Shown here piece by piece: positions 8,070-16,232 of a stretch of 64,000 nt of DNA; the stretch's first letter is position 1, and each line of letters opens with the position of its first letter. This DNA is from Bacillus sp. ISL-34 (lineage in GTDB: Bacteria > Bacillota > Bacilli > Bacillales > DSM-1321): the NCBI RefSeq assembly GCF_018613325.1, contig NZ_JAGGQJ010000007.1, positions 1-64,000 of the forward strand, in the 5' to 3' direction. The notes below the pieces were generated by a model. The model saw only the letters and a list, made by a program, of their open reading frames with translations. It had not been told where the DNA came from and searched no databases. Both the position numbers and the translations under genes were made by a program.

Positions 8070-8843
8070 TCAAACAATCTGTGAATGGATAAAATGCTTA
8101 ATGCTTTCATTTAAATCATTAGCCGCTTTTGTAGGGATCTGATGTTTTGTTTGATCAATGAACTTTAATTCCGTACATGGCAATTTTTCGTGCAATAACT
8201 TAGCGTATTGATGCAATGGTTTATCTTTTTTACCATAGACAAGTAATATGGGAAGGCTGATTTTCTCTAGCTGATTGGTACAGTTATAATGCAAACTGTA
8301 ACGGTAATACTGCTCAATATTTCTGGCATCTCCTTTTAGGGCTTCATTAAACATTGTGTTGAACAACTTTTTTGTATTTGAATTGCTCCATGAAATGGAA
8401 AGCGCTAGTATTGGAACTGCGTCTTTATTTGCAAGTGATATTCCTAAAGAAATCTTTTGCTTTAAATATTTATCCCTCACTTCAGACATTCCACCTATAA
8501 CAATGCCTCCTAGAGCCCTATCGGCACAACTCAGCAAAAATTCCATTACGATAGAGCCGCCGGTTGAATATCCGCATATGATTGCTTTTTTAATTTTCAA
8601 ATGATCCAACAGATGTTTGATATCTTCTATAATCAGGGGATAAGTTACTGGCAGTCTTGAATACTGACTTCTTCCATGACCCCTGATATCAAAGGTTATT
8701 ACTTTGAATTCCTCGGATAATTCCTCTATTTGGTATTGGAAATTCACACTAGTCAGTACAGGAGGATGAATACAAACAATAGGAACCCCTTTTCCCTTAA
8801 CAGAATAATACAAGCTAATACCGTCCACATCTAACATGGGCAT
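8070..8843 (-). CDS. Alpha/beta hydrolase
   Basis: A 257-aa alpha/beta-hydrolase-fold enzyme. The nucleophile elbow is GYSTGG (Ser93), the oxyanion region is CIHPPV (about 24-29), the acid residue is in YGKKDKP (about 213-219), and the catalytic His is in TKHQIP (about 237). The RGHGRS motif (54-59) is typical of small esterases and lipases of this fold. No signal peptide is seen, so it is probably cytosolic. The ATG follows GAGGTGA. The substrate is unknown. Confidence 0.85.
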   Translation of the reverse strand: MPMLDVDGISLYYSVKGKGVPIVCIHPPVLTSVNFQYQIEELSEEFKVITFDIRGHGRSQYSRLPVTYPLIIEDIKHLLDHLKIKKAIICGYSTGGSIVMEFLLSCADRALGGIVIGGMSEVRDKYLKQKISLGISLANKDAVPILALSISWSNSNTKKLFNTMFNEALKGDARNIEQYYRYSLHYNCTNQLEKISLPILLVYGKKDKPLHQYAKLLHEKLPCTELKFIDQTKHQIPTKAANDLNESIKHFIHSQIV

Positions 8844-9106
8844 GAAGATTCACCTCAACTATCTTAAATCTTTTTCAATCATTCTTATTCAGGTCAACAT
8901 GAATTGTTATATAAGCAGACCGATGAAATAAAAATGAAATTCCCATTCGAAGAGTGCTAATATCCTTCTTAAAAGAATTTTCCCTTTAAAACGTATTTTT
9001 ATTACTAATTGTTTTGGTAACAAACATCTTGAATTTTTTGGGTTCTTTTGAACAAGATATAAGAGTTCAGGAAATGAACAAAAATATATAAAATAAGGTG
9101 ATGTAA

Positions 9107-9289
9107 ATGAGAGCAAACATGGATAAAATTTTACCAGTAGTCGCTTCGGTCGGAGTGGGTATCGCTACTTATCAAATGTTGAGTGGAAATGGCGGGAAAA
9201 TGAAAAATATGGTGCCGCTTGCCACTAATTTGATGGGAATGGGTACTGGGATGCAAGGGCAGAATCAACAACAGTCAGATTATCAATAA
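9107..9289 (+). CDS. Small hypothetical protein, 60 aa
   Basis: The N-terminal half (ILPVVASVGVGIATYQML) is a short hydrophobic helix and the C-terminal half is rich in Met, Gly and Gln. The layout recalls the DUF3918/YrzQ group of tiny Bacillus proteins, but the match is loose. The ATG follows AAGGTGATG and a strong terminator comes right after the stop, so it is an independent gene. Confidence 0.65.
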   Translation: MRANMDKILPVVASVGVGIATYQMLSGNGGKMKNMVPLATNLMGMGTGMQGQNQQQSDYQ

Positions 9290-9317
9290 AAAAAAATCCC
9301 CTTAAGGGGATTTTTTT
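9290..9317 (+). terminator. Palindromic terminator
   Basis: A stem of A-run plus TCCCC (to 9301) and GGGGA plus T-run (from 9306), with a TTAA loop. It ends with seven T residues and could work in both directions. Confidence 0.9.
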
Positions 9318-9501
9318 GTTTTTATTCAAGAAACGTGGTCTCCATCATGTAAGCTTAATGCACTCCATGGATACTATTTACCATTTTTTATAATTTAAGT
9401 AATAAAACACCAAATAAATAACTTCATACGTTATAATGAATGGGCTCCAAGGAAAGTCAGTCAGAAACCTGCAGGAGTGATTATATGAATGGAGGTTATT
9501 T

Positions 9502-10062
9502 GTGTTGAAGAAAAAATTATTAGTCATTATTCCAACAGTTGCCCTGATGTTGGCCCCTCTAGGGACGGGAACTTCAATTACCCAAGCAGCATCAAAGGGC
9601 AGTCAAACCCAGAAATTCGAAACTAAGGCGGAAACGCGCCCGACCCTCAGGAAAGGCTCACGTTCGAGTTATGTAAAAGACTTACAGCAAAGCCTTAAAG
9701 ATGTAAAGTATAATGTAGGCGTTGATGGGATTTTCGGTACCCAAACACAAAATGTGGTAAGGGAATTTCAAGTGGATCATAACTTGAGTTCGGATGGTAT
9801 CGTCGGTCCGCTGACATGGGCTGCTTTAGATGAAAATAAGGTAGAAAGAAAACAGTTCACGGAAAAAGACGCAATCGCGTTAGGGAAGAAGAAGCTGGGT
9901 AATAAGATCATATTCAGCGGTGATGGCAGATTGCTGAAAGATGGCAAAAGAAAAGCATATTACAAATATAAAGCAGCTAATAAAGATTGGATAGATCAAG
10001 GCGGGACAGGAACGATTGGGTGGTTCCACATTTATAAAGATGGCCGTGTAGTGGAACAATAA
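9502..10062 (+). CDS. Secreted peptidoglycan-binding domain protein
   Basis: A 186-aa protein with a signal peptide (residues 1-29, ending ITQAA) and a PG_binding_1 domain at about 49-111: GSRSSYVKDLQQSL, then GVDGIFGTQTQNVVREFQ, then DGIVGPLTWAAL. The C-terminal 70 residues (DAIALGKKKLG to the end) are a small domain I do not recognise. No catalytic domain is present, so it is probably a cell-wall-anchored accessory protein. The GTG at 9502 follows ATGGAGG. The TTG at 9505 is an alternative. A weak hairpin with a long T run follows at about 10090-10115. Confidence 0.8.
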   Translation: MLKKKLLVIIPTVALMLAPLGTGTSITQAASKGSQTQKFETKAETRPTLRKGSRSSYVKDLQQSLKDVKYNVGVDGIFGTQTQNVVREFQVDHNLSSDGIVGPLTWAALDENKVERKQFTEKDAIALGKKKLGNKIIFSGDGRLLKDGKRKAYYKYKAANKDWIDQGGTGTIGWFHIYKDGRVVEQ

Positions 10063-10180
10063 AGGGATATACATGCAAAAAATGTTCTCACTTTAAGTGT
10101 GATTTTTTTTTTTGAAGCAAGGATATTATAGGATGACTAAATACATCTATTTTTGGCTATAAATAACAAGTAAATACAGA

Positions 10181-10186
10181 TATAAT
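10181..10186 (+). promoter_or_regulatory. Candidate -10 box of the toxin promoter
   Basis: TATAAT lies about 70 nt before the toxin start. The -35 region is poor (nearest TTGGCT at 10153-10158 with 22 nt spacing), so the promoter is tentative. Confidence 0.4.
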
Positions 10187-10252
10187 AATAAATGGACAGC
10201 AATTTGGTATAGTGGGCAGCGGTCACTCCTTTTCAGAAAGGGGGTGTCGCTG

Positions 10253-10339
10253 GTGATTTCTATTATGGACGGACTGATGCTAATGATTTCATTCGCCTCT
10301 TTAATCGTCGCAGTAATCGCGGTTACATTAAAAAAGTAA
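10253..10339 (+). CDS. Holin-like type I toxin, 28 aa
   Basis: The peptide reads VISIMDGLMLMISFASLIVA and ends VIAVTLKK. A short start leads to one hydrophobic helix with the LMLMISFASLIVA pattern, then a Lys tail. This matches the putative holin-like toxin family (Hol_Tox, related to TxpA/BsrG-type toxins), which damages the cell's own membrane. The GTG at 10253 is set by the strong ribosome binding site AGAAAGGGGG ending at 10244. The in-frame GTG at 10244 overlaps that site. The last codons lie inside a hairpin that appears to end the antisense RNA from the other strand, so this is a complete type I toxin-antitoxin layout. Confidence 0.75.
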   Translation: MISIMDGLMLMISFASLIVAVIAVTLKK

Positions 10340-10494
10340 CCCCCTCCATACCTCCGGCCAGATGTATGTAGGAAAAGGGTTACTTTCATGATTGAGTAGC
10401 TTCTGACTTACCACAGAAAGCCGCTGCTCTTTATGCAGTTTGCTGTTCATTAAGACGCTGGTTTAACCAGTGTCTTTTTTTATATTTGTTAGTT
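10325..10494 (-). ncRNA. Antisense antitoxin RNA, predicted
   Basis: On the minus strand, TTGAAT (10530-10525), 18 nt, TATAAT (10506-10501) forms a good promoter with a start near 10494. Transcription would run back over the toxin's 3' UTR. It would stop at a hairpin pairing AAAGTAACCC (10386-10377) with GGGTTACTTT (10342-10333), followed by a T run on that strand. The RNA of about 170 nt overlaps the toxin mRNA 3' end, as RatA and SR4 do. Predicted from sequence only. Confidence 0.6.
10452..10482 (+). terminator. Toxin mRNA terminator
   Basis: AAGACGCTGG (10452-10461), loop TTTAA, CCAGTGTCTT (10467-10476), then a T run. It lies about 110 nt beyond the toxin stop, giving the long 3' UTR typical of these loci. 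Confidence 0.85.
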
Positions 10495-10569
10495 ATCATT
10501 ATTATATCCTCATTTTACCTATACATTCAACTAAAAAACATGGGAAGAGCATTGATTCTTAGGTTTTCG

Positions 10570-10998
10570 TTAAATTCCTGCCGGCTTCCAGTTCTTCATT
10601 CCTTTATAAGATACAATCGAAGGAATCATACAAAGCAAGGCCATCGGTAAACAATAAAGAAGATAGAAATGCCCTCCGTTTTCCAGTAAGGGAATATAGG
10701 CTAAAGCAACAAAAAGTAAAGTGAAAAAAATGATCGTAAAAATCCCGAAAGATTGATGATAGAATGCATGAATTTCCCTTCTTCTTTCATCTTGATTGGG
10801 TAAGGTCTTTGCTGCTTTGTGCGTTCGAAGGAACAGGTACAGGGAGAACATTAGAAATAATGCGGAAAATGGTAAAGCGATCGCAAATAATGAAACGCCA
10901 AGAATGGAAAGATAAAAGCTGGATAAAAAGAAAACTTCCGATACCCCTAATGCAAAACAATAATTAAAGATACTTATTCTATCAGGTTGTTTAAGCAT
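10570..10998 (-). CDS. Four-TM hypothetical membrane protein
   Basis: A 142-aa protein with four clear TM segments (near residues 10-28, 33-56, 83-103 and 108-128). A charged cytosolic loop (RTHKAAKTLPNQDERRREIH, about 58-77) lies between TM2 and TM3. No family is recognised. The ATG follows AGGAGGGATTTC in the upstream minus-strand sequence. It is convergent with the toxin transcript and diverges from the phospholipase D-like gene. Confidence 0.65.
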   Translation of the reverse strand: MLKQPDRISIFNYCFALGVSEVFFLSSFYLSILGVSLFAIALPFSALFLMFSLYLFLRTHKAAKTLPNQDERRREIHAFYHQSFGIFTIIFFTLLFVALAYIPLLENGGHFYLLYCLPMALLCMIPSIVSYKGMKNWKPAGI

Positions 10999-11208
10999 GA
11001 AATCCCTCCTTCTATATCATATTATGCAACTGCTTTCATGTTCACCACTTTGTCACATTTAAAAGGAAAATAAATACACCATTACCACCCAGGATAGTAA
11101 ATGGCACCGCTCGCTAACCAGTCAGATTTATCAAGCCTGCAGATGTTGAATAGAGTCTTTGCATATTACGAATAGTAATAAAATATCGCGTAAAGGGGGG
11201 AGTGCTCA

Positions 11209-12636
11209 ATGACTGTAAAAACGGCAACTAAAGGAGTTCTGCTCGTTCTTCTATTTTATTTCCTTTATGTAGCAGTGACGGCAGTGGTTCTTTTCCCCAA
11301 AGAAGAAAAAGAAGATAATAGGCCGATTAAACAAGTAAGTGCATATATGGGAGAGAAGGAAGCCACCGTGGATCGTGCTCTGCTTCTCGAAGACGGCTAT
11401 GAGTCGGGACTCGCCCGAATGCGTATGATCCAGGATGCACAGCAGTCAATCGATATTGCCTACTATGCTTTTGGGAAAGGTAAATCAACCGAGCTTTTTC
11501 TTGGAGCATTGATCGATGCGGCTGACCGAGGTGTCAAAGTCCAAGTCCTCCTGGATGGAATATCTCATGGACTCAGGGGTCAATTAAGCAGTGCCCGTTA
11601 TGCATTGGCTTCGCATGAAAACATTGAATTAAGATATTACGAAACCTTGAAGCCATTTAAGCCGTGGACCTGGCATAATCGCCTTCATGACAAGATCATC
11701 ATTGTAGATGGAAAGTTAGGCATCATCGGAGGGAGAAATATCGCAGATAAGTATTTAGCAAGCAAGCCGCCAAGGAATTTTGTCTATGACAGGGATGTAC
11801 TCATTTTCAATGCTAAAGAGGAGAAAGATAGTGTAATCGTTGAAATGAAGGACTATTTGAATGAGTTATGGATTCATCCTTATACGAGCGATGTTTTTTC
11901 GGATCTCTCAAAAAGGCAAACGGAAAAAGGAAAACGTGAAAGAGATGAATTAGCGAAACAATACAGTAAAGCTTTGCGCACTGAAACCGATTTCGTTAAC
12001 CCAGTCATCGATTGGAGCAAGGCTACAACACCTACTAAAAAAGTGTCCTTCATTCATAATCCAATCGAACGTTACAACAAACACCCTATTGTGTGGAGAT
12101 CTCTAGTGGATATAGCTGCGAACGCCAATCAATCGGTTTTAATCCAAAGTCCTTATATTGTTCCTGCGGATGCTCTGAAGAAATATGTACCGAAAGAGAT
12201 GGATTCAAAGGCTGATTGGACACTACTTACCAACTCTGCGGCATCAACCCCCAATATGATCGCTTTTTCCGGTTACTTGGCGCTTAGGGATAGTATCGTT
12301 GAGACGGGGGCAAGGCTTTACGAATATTCAAAGCCTTATTCTTTGCATGGTAAATCGGTTGTCTATGATCAACGATTAAGTGCAGTGGGTTCCTATAATT
12401 TGGATTCTCGATCTGCCTTTTTAAATACAGAATCGATGGTGGTCATTGATAGTGAAGCATTTGCAGCACAGTTGATAGGAGCAATCGAATCGAAAATCTC
12501 AAAAAGTACACTCGTTGCCGACAATAAAAAATATATAGAACCGCCTGAAGATCAGAAAAAGGAAGAGTCTTTTTTTAAAGCCACCTTTTTAAATGCCCTC
12601 TCGAAAATTACAGTATATTGGAATAGATTCATTTGA
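11209..12636 (+). CDS. Phospholipase D-like membrane-anchored protein
   Basis: A 475-aa PLD-superfamily protein. One TM anchor (residues 9-28) precedes two HKD half-sites: LHDKIIIVDGKLGIIGGRN (about 159-177), and LHGKSVVYDQ with GSYNLDSRS in the second half (about 383-407). The pair forms one active site that cleaves or transfers phosphodiester bonds. Cardiolipin synthases and related exported phospholipases share this layout, but this protein has one TM segment where bacterial cardiolipin synthase normally has two. Calling it a cardiolipin synthase is therefore only a possibility. The ATG follows AAGGGGGGAG. A terminator follows. Confidence 0.8.
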   Translation: MTVKTATKGVLLVLLFYFLYVAVTAVVLFPKEEKEDNRPIKQVSAYMGEKEATVDRALLLEDGYESGLARMRMIQDAQQSIDIAYYAFGKGKSTELFLGALIDAADRGVKVQVLLDGISHGLRGQLSSARYALASHENIELRYYETLKPFKPWTWHNRLHDKIIIVDGKLGIIGGRNIADKYLASKPPRNFVYDRDVLIFNAKEEKDSVIVEMKDYLNELWIHPYTSDVFSDLSKRQTEKGKRERDELAKQYSKALRTETDFVNPVIDWSKATTPTKKVSFIHNPIERYNKHPIVWRSLVDIAANANQSVLIQSPYIVPADALKKYVPKEMDSKADWTLLTNSAASTPNMIAFSGYLALRDSIVETGARLYEYSKPYSLHGKSVVYDQRLSAVGSYNLDSRSAFLNTESMVVIDSEAFAAQLIGAIESKISKSTLVADNKKYIEPPEDQKKEESFFKATFLNALSKITVYWNRFI

Positions 12637-12645
12637 ATGATGACG

Positions 12646-12679
12646 AAAAGACAGCAATCGCGGTGATTGTTGTCTTTTT
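12646..12679 (+). terminator. Terminator of the PLD-like gene
   Basis: AAAAGACAGCAATC (12646-12659) pairs with GATTGTTGTCTTTT (12665-12678), with one G-T pair, and ends in a T run. Confidence 0.85.
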
Positions 12680-12768
12680 AGCCTTTTGCGGAGATTATCT
12701 TATGAAAACAGGTGTAATTTGCTATACTTGAGCAACCTAATCACAACTATCGCAAGGAGAACAGAAAC

Positions 12769-13620
12769 ATGCAAACATTACAGCACCTATCGAAACATAT
12801 TGCCTACCTGCCGCCAGTTCAGGAAACGGATCGCCCGGTTCTTGCCGCCGTGATGGGAAACAAGAAAACGCTCATCATCGATGCCGGTAACTCTGTCCGG
12901 CATGCACAGCTCTTTAAGGACGAATTGCTTCGGAATGATATAAGCGGGAATTTCCTCGTTCTTACCCATTCACACTGGGACCATGTTTTCGGACTGGAGA
13001 ATATCGGGATTCCGGTGATTTGTCAGGAAAAAACATACATCAACATTAAAGATATGCAGCAGCTTTCATGGGAAGATCAGGCCCTCGATCAACGGGTCGA
13101 AGAAGGGACCGAGATTCCCTTTTGTGCCGATGCAATCAAATTGGAACATGGGACAAATAGAGAGATTACCTTTCCCCTGCCCGATATCATCTTTGAAAAA
13201 ACGATGACGATCGATCTCGGCAATATAACCTGTGTCATTGAACATGTTGGCGGCGACCATGCCAAAGATTCCTGCATCATCTATGTACAAGAGGAAAAAA
13301 CATTATTTTTGGGAGACTGCCTTTATGCCAATCTATATGCTGAAAAATGGAATTATACGGCAGAACAGGCTTCGCTGCTCATTAAGAAAATTGAAGCCTA
13401 TGATGCCGAAACATATATACTTTCCCATCATGATCAGCCTTGCACGAGACTGGAAATGGAGACGGAGCTTAAGCTAATGAAAGAATGTACCAGAGCGGTG
13501 GTCGAACATCGGGGAAACCGAGCTTTAATGGAGCAGGAATTGGCTAAAGAATTAAAGCGGGATCTAACTGAGGGCGAGCTTGAAACGATTGGCTTTTTCG
13601 TGAATGGTTACGTTGAGTGA
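12769..13620 (+). CDS. MBL-fold metallo-hydrolase
   Basis: A 283-aa metallo-beta-lactamase-fold hydrolase. The metal motif is THSHWDH (His67, His69, Asp71, His72). Further ligands are likely the His in HVGGDHAKDS (about 158-167), the Asp in FLGDC (about 181) and the His in LSHHDQ (about 224). No signal peptide is present. The fold covers glyoxalase II, thiolesterases and lactonases, so the substrate cannot be assigned. The ATG follows AAGGAGAACAG. It is a single gene ended by a terminator at 13727. Confidence 0.85.
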   Translation: MQTLQHLSKHIAYLPPVQETDRPVLAAVMGNKKTLIIDAGNSVRHAQLFKDELLRNDISGNFLVLTHSHWDHVFGLENIGIPVICQEKTYINIKDMQQLSWEDQALDQRVEEGTEIPFCADAIKLEHGTNREITFPLPDIIFEKTMTIDLGNITCVIEHVGGDHAKDSCIIYVQEEKTLFLGDCLYANLYAEKWNYTAEQASLLIKKIEAYDAETYILSHHDQPCTRLEMETELKLMKECTRAVVEHRGNRALMEQELAKELKRDLTEGELETIGFFVNGYVE

Positions 13621-13726
13621 TATGTGCACAAGGAAAAGAAAGTACACTACCTGAGTACGATCCTAACCAAAAAAGTAATATACGAATGCTAACACGGACG
13701 GTGGATCTATAAGCCTTAATAAAATG

Positions 13727-13753
13727 AAAAAGCTCCCTTTGGGGAGTTTTTTT
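13727..13753 (+). terminator. Terminator of the MBL-fold gene
   Basis: AAAAAGCTCCC (13727-13737), loop TTTG, GGGAGTTTTTT (from 13742). It closely resembles the hairpin at 14577-14610 on the far side of the next gene. Confidence 0.85.
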
Positions 13754-13816
13754 ATATAGCTTGTACATGTATCACAAATGAGGATTCCAACCAATTGGAA
13801 CCTCTCTGGGCTTCTT

Positions 13817-14503
13817 TTAAATTTTATTAACATAAGGTCTTTTATAGGCTTTTGCTCTTTGTTTGGAGGTAGTCATGGACCTTAGTTGTCTTTGTGAGAT
13901 TGGTGATACAATTACTGTTCCTGAGGGATACATAATGTTGTTTTTGTCATCTGAATGCCGTGCATTGACTAACAAGGCATGTCCAAATTCATGAGCCAAG
14001 ATATCCATATTTTTTTGTTGGAATGTAGCATATGTCATTACAATATTACCTCGAGTTCCGTTATTATCCCATCTGACGTTACCAATGGCCTTTCCATCTT
14101 GAAGGTCTTGTGCATTAATGTAAAACACAGCAAGTCCAGTTTTACGGCCACAATTACCTTTTCTTAATGCTTTAAAAACTTTCTCTCGTTTCCGCACCTG
14201 CAAAGGTACGGAGATCCTTGCTAAAGTGGCATCAACACTTAAACCACACTTCCGGGCTCCTTCTCTAGTTCTTAAATCACAAATATTCGGCCGAAAATCA
14301 ATTCCCCATATGTCACTTGCGTATTTAAATTGTGTTATTATATCTTCTTCCCTCACTCCAGCGGCGTCACCTAAAATGAAAACACAAACATCGGTTGTAT
14401 ACCGAATGCTCTGACCGTTGGCGTTCAGACTCGTATTCTTACTGGTTTTCTTATCTTTATTCTTTGACACAGCATTCATCCTTTTTGTTGATAAAGTTCC
14501 CAC
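13817..14503 (-). CDS. Metzincin-like zinc protease, hypothetical
   Basis: A 228-aa protein with AHEFGHALLVNARH (His171, Glu172, His175, His183) followed by the Met-turn-like NIMYPSG (Met191). Metzincins usually have HExxHxxGxxH. Here the third His is two residues further on and the Gly is absent, so the site is a variant or uses another ligand. No signal peptide is seen, and the N-terminus is Lys/Asn-rich. The four Cys at 40, 75, 86 and 118 may pair. No adjacent gene explains its role. It lies between two almost identical hairpins, which could mean it was inserted as a cassette. Confidence 0.6.
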   Translation of the reverse strand: MGTLSTKRMNAVSKNKDKKTSKNTSLNANGQSIRYTTDVCVFILGDAAGVREEDIITQFKYASDIWGIDFRPNICDLRTREGARKCGLSVDATLARISVPLQVRKREKVFKALRKGNCGRKTGLAVFYINAQDLQDGKAIGNVRWDNNGTRGNIVMTYATFQQKNMDILAHEFGHALLVNARHSDDKNNIMYPSGTVIVSPISQRQLRSMTTSKQRAKAYKRPYVNKI

Positions 14504-14576
14504 ATATTAATAAATGCATTAATTCCTCAATATGTTTGGACAACCCTATCCAAAAAGTTGAATGACCAAAGAATAT

Positions 14577-14610
14577 AAAAAGCTCCCTTAAGGGAGTTTA
14601 TTTATTTGTC
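14577..14610. terminator. Hairpin similar to the 13727 terminator
   Basis: CTCCCTTAAGGGAG (14583-14596) is a perfect palindrome flanked by an A run on the left and TTTATTTATTT on the right. It resembles the terminator at 13727-13753 and could work in both directions. Confidence 0.6.
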
Positions 14611-14704
14611 CATTCCAGAAAGAGATAACAAGAAAATTTACTCGTGAGCATTATGTTTTATTAAAACAACAAATTATGGTTTTTTATATCCTGCATCTGC
14701 AGAA

Positions 14705-14752
14705 AACTGCACCTCTGATTGTTAGGTGTTGTCTAACAATTAGGGTGCAGTT
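14705..14752 (-). terminator. Terminator of the LysE-family gene
   Basis: AACTGCACC (14705-14713) pairs with GGTGCAGTT (14744-14752), and an inner stem of 11 bp (14715-14725 with 14733-14743) extends it. On the minus strand it is followed by TTTC. It lies just past the lysE-family stop. Confidence 0.75.
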
Positions 14753-14756
14753 CAGA

Positions 14757-15389
14757 TTAATTATGAGCTTTTTCCAGAGCTAGTTTTATCCCGAAACCAA
14801 TCAAGACCGTCCCGGTTATACCCTCGAAAATCGCTTGAGTTCTAGGCTTTTTCATGAAAGCGCTGATTTGGTTCAGCAGATAGATATAAAATACAAACCA
14901 CATCGCAGTTAAAACGGTATACGTTATGCCCATGATCAGGAACGGTAAAAACGTATCTTTGCCTGGATTCACGAACTGAGGCAGGAATGTTAAAAAGAAG
15001 ACGGCCACTTTAGGGTTAAGCAGATTGGTAAGGAACCCTTGCTTAAAGCAAGACTGGTTTTCGTACTTACTTTTGACTGACGTTTCCGCCGCTGCGGCAA
15101 CTTGCTTATTTCTTAATCCCCATAAGGTCTTGAAGCCTAGATATACCAAGTAAACGGCACCGACATATTTAAAGATGGAAAATAGGAAAGCGGATTTCAC
15201 AATGATTGCCGAAAGTCCGAACACGGCAGCTGATGTATGAATAAGCAGGGCACAGCACGTACCGAACATCGTTTTAAAACCTCCCGACGTCCCTACGGTA
15301 ACAGTGTTCCTTGTGGCTATTGCTGTATCTGGACCAGGTAAGATGATGAGAAGAATGCACATGATGATGAACAAATAAAAGTTTTCCAT
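14757..15389 (-). CDS. LysE/RhtB-family amino acid exporter
   Basis: A 210-aa membrane protein of the LysE/RhtB superfamily, which exports amino acids or related compounds. The N-terminal signature is LPGPDTAIATRNTVTVGTSGG (the usual PGP plus a Gly-rich continuation). About six TM segments follow, with the family motif NLLNPKVAVFFLTFLPQF near the middle. The start at 15389 is chosen because GGAGG stands 6-7 nt upstream on the minus strand. The open frame reaches 28 codons further but without a binding site. A terminator at 15514-15550 separates it from kynB, so it is probably not part of the kyn operon despite the same orientation. Confidence 0.85.
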   Translation of the reverse strand: MENFYLFIIMCILLIILPGPDTAIATRNTVTVGTSGGFKTMFGTCCALLIHTSAAVFGLSAIIVKSAFLFSIFKYVGAVYLVYLGFKTLWGLRNKQVAAAAETSVKSKYENQSCFKQGFLTNLLNPKVAVFFLTFLPQFVNPGKDTFLPFLIMGITYTVLTAMWFVFYIYLLNQISAFMKKPRTQAIFEGITGTVLIGFGIKLALEKAHN

Positions 15390-15513
15390 ATTAGGACCTC
15401 CACTCTTAGACGATGAATTCTGAAAATTATAACATAGATGTACTTGGATTAGGGAGATAAATATGAAAGTCATGATTATCTCAATACAAAGGAGTCAATC
15501 TAACGGAACAAAA

Positions 15514-15550
15514 AAACAAGCCAAATCATTTTTTATGATCTGGCTCGTTT
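15514..15550 (-). terminator. Terminator of the kyn operon
   Basis: A 16-bp near-perfect stem (15514-15529 with 15535-15550) ends in a T run on the minus strand, just after kynB. Confidence 0.85.
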
Positions 15551-15566
15551 TATTGAAAAAATTTTG

Positions 15567-16193
15567 TTAAGGTAACTTTTTCAACACAGCACGTACCGGA
15601 CTTCCATCTGCTTCAACTAAAGGAAGTGGGAGGGCTGCCAGCTCATAATTACCCGGTCCTATACTGTCTAGTACAAGTCCTTCCAAAATGTGAATTCCAT
15701 GACCGGCAAGTTCATGATGTGCAGACAGTTCTTTACTATCCAGTGGATCCACTGATGGTAAATCAAGACCAATAAGACGAACGCCGATTTCTGAAAGATA
15801 TGCCGCTAATTCTGGTTGGATATGAGGAATCGTTTGTGGAAACACACTCCGATTCTTCCATGCATCCGTGCGAATTAACAGACGGGTAACGCCTTGTAGG
15901 TCTATACTGGATAATTCATTGACACCGATGCTTGTCTTGTTAGGTAAATGGATAACTCGGGCACTTCCCATATATAAGTCGAGATCCAAATCAATCACTC
16001 TTTTTCCATCGTCATCAAAGTGAAAAGGTGCATCAATATGGGTACCGGTGTGGATACTCATATTGATTTGACCTACATTGACAGATCCACTTTCTTCTTT
16101 ACTCCAATTGACTTTGTATGAGAAAGGTGTATCTCCAGGCCAAACTGCAACATTTTCATCCAGACGTTGTGAAATATCAATCCATGTCCCCAT
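15567..16193 (-). CDS. kynB: Kynurenine formamidase KynB
   Basis: Hydrolyses N-formyl-L-kynurenine to L-kynurenine and formate, the second step of tryptophan breakdown. The 208-aa length is normal for the bacterial cyclase-like (KynB) family. The metal-binding motif HTGTHIDAPFHF (about 48-59) is intact, with the LDLPSVDPL segment (about 142-150) and the late HHELAGHGIHILEGL stretch (about 157-171). The ATG follows GGAGG. It lies 40 nt after kynA in the operon and is followed by the operon's terminator. Confidence 0.95.
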   Translation of the reverse strand: MGTWIDISQRLDENVAVWPGDTPFSYKVNWSKEESGSVNVGQINMSIHTGTHIDAPFHFDDDGKRVIDLDLDLYMGSARVIHLPNKTSIGVNELSSIDLQGVTRLLIRTDAWKNRSVFPQTIPHIQPELAAYLSEIGVRLIGLDLPSVDPLDSKELSAHHELAGHGIHILEGLVLDSIGPGNYELAALPLPLVEADGSPVRAVLKKLP

Positions 16194-16232
16194 GCATTTA
16201 CCTCCATCTCTACTGGCTGTTTCTTGAAAATC

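Noticed and set aside
14757..15389. LysE-family gene as fifth gene of the kyn operon
   Set aside because: A strong terminator at 15514-15550 lies between it and kynB, and it has its own binding site. Read-through remains possible but is not supported.
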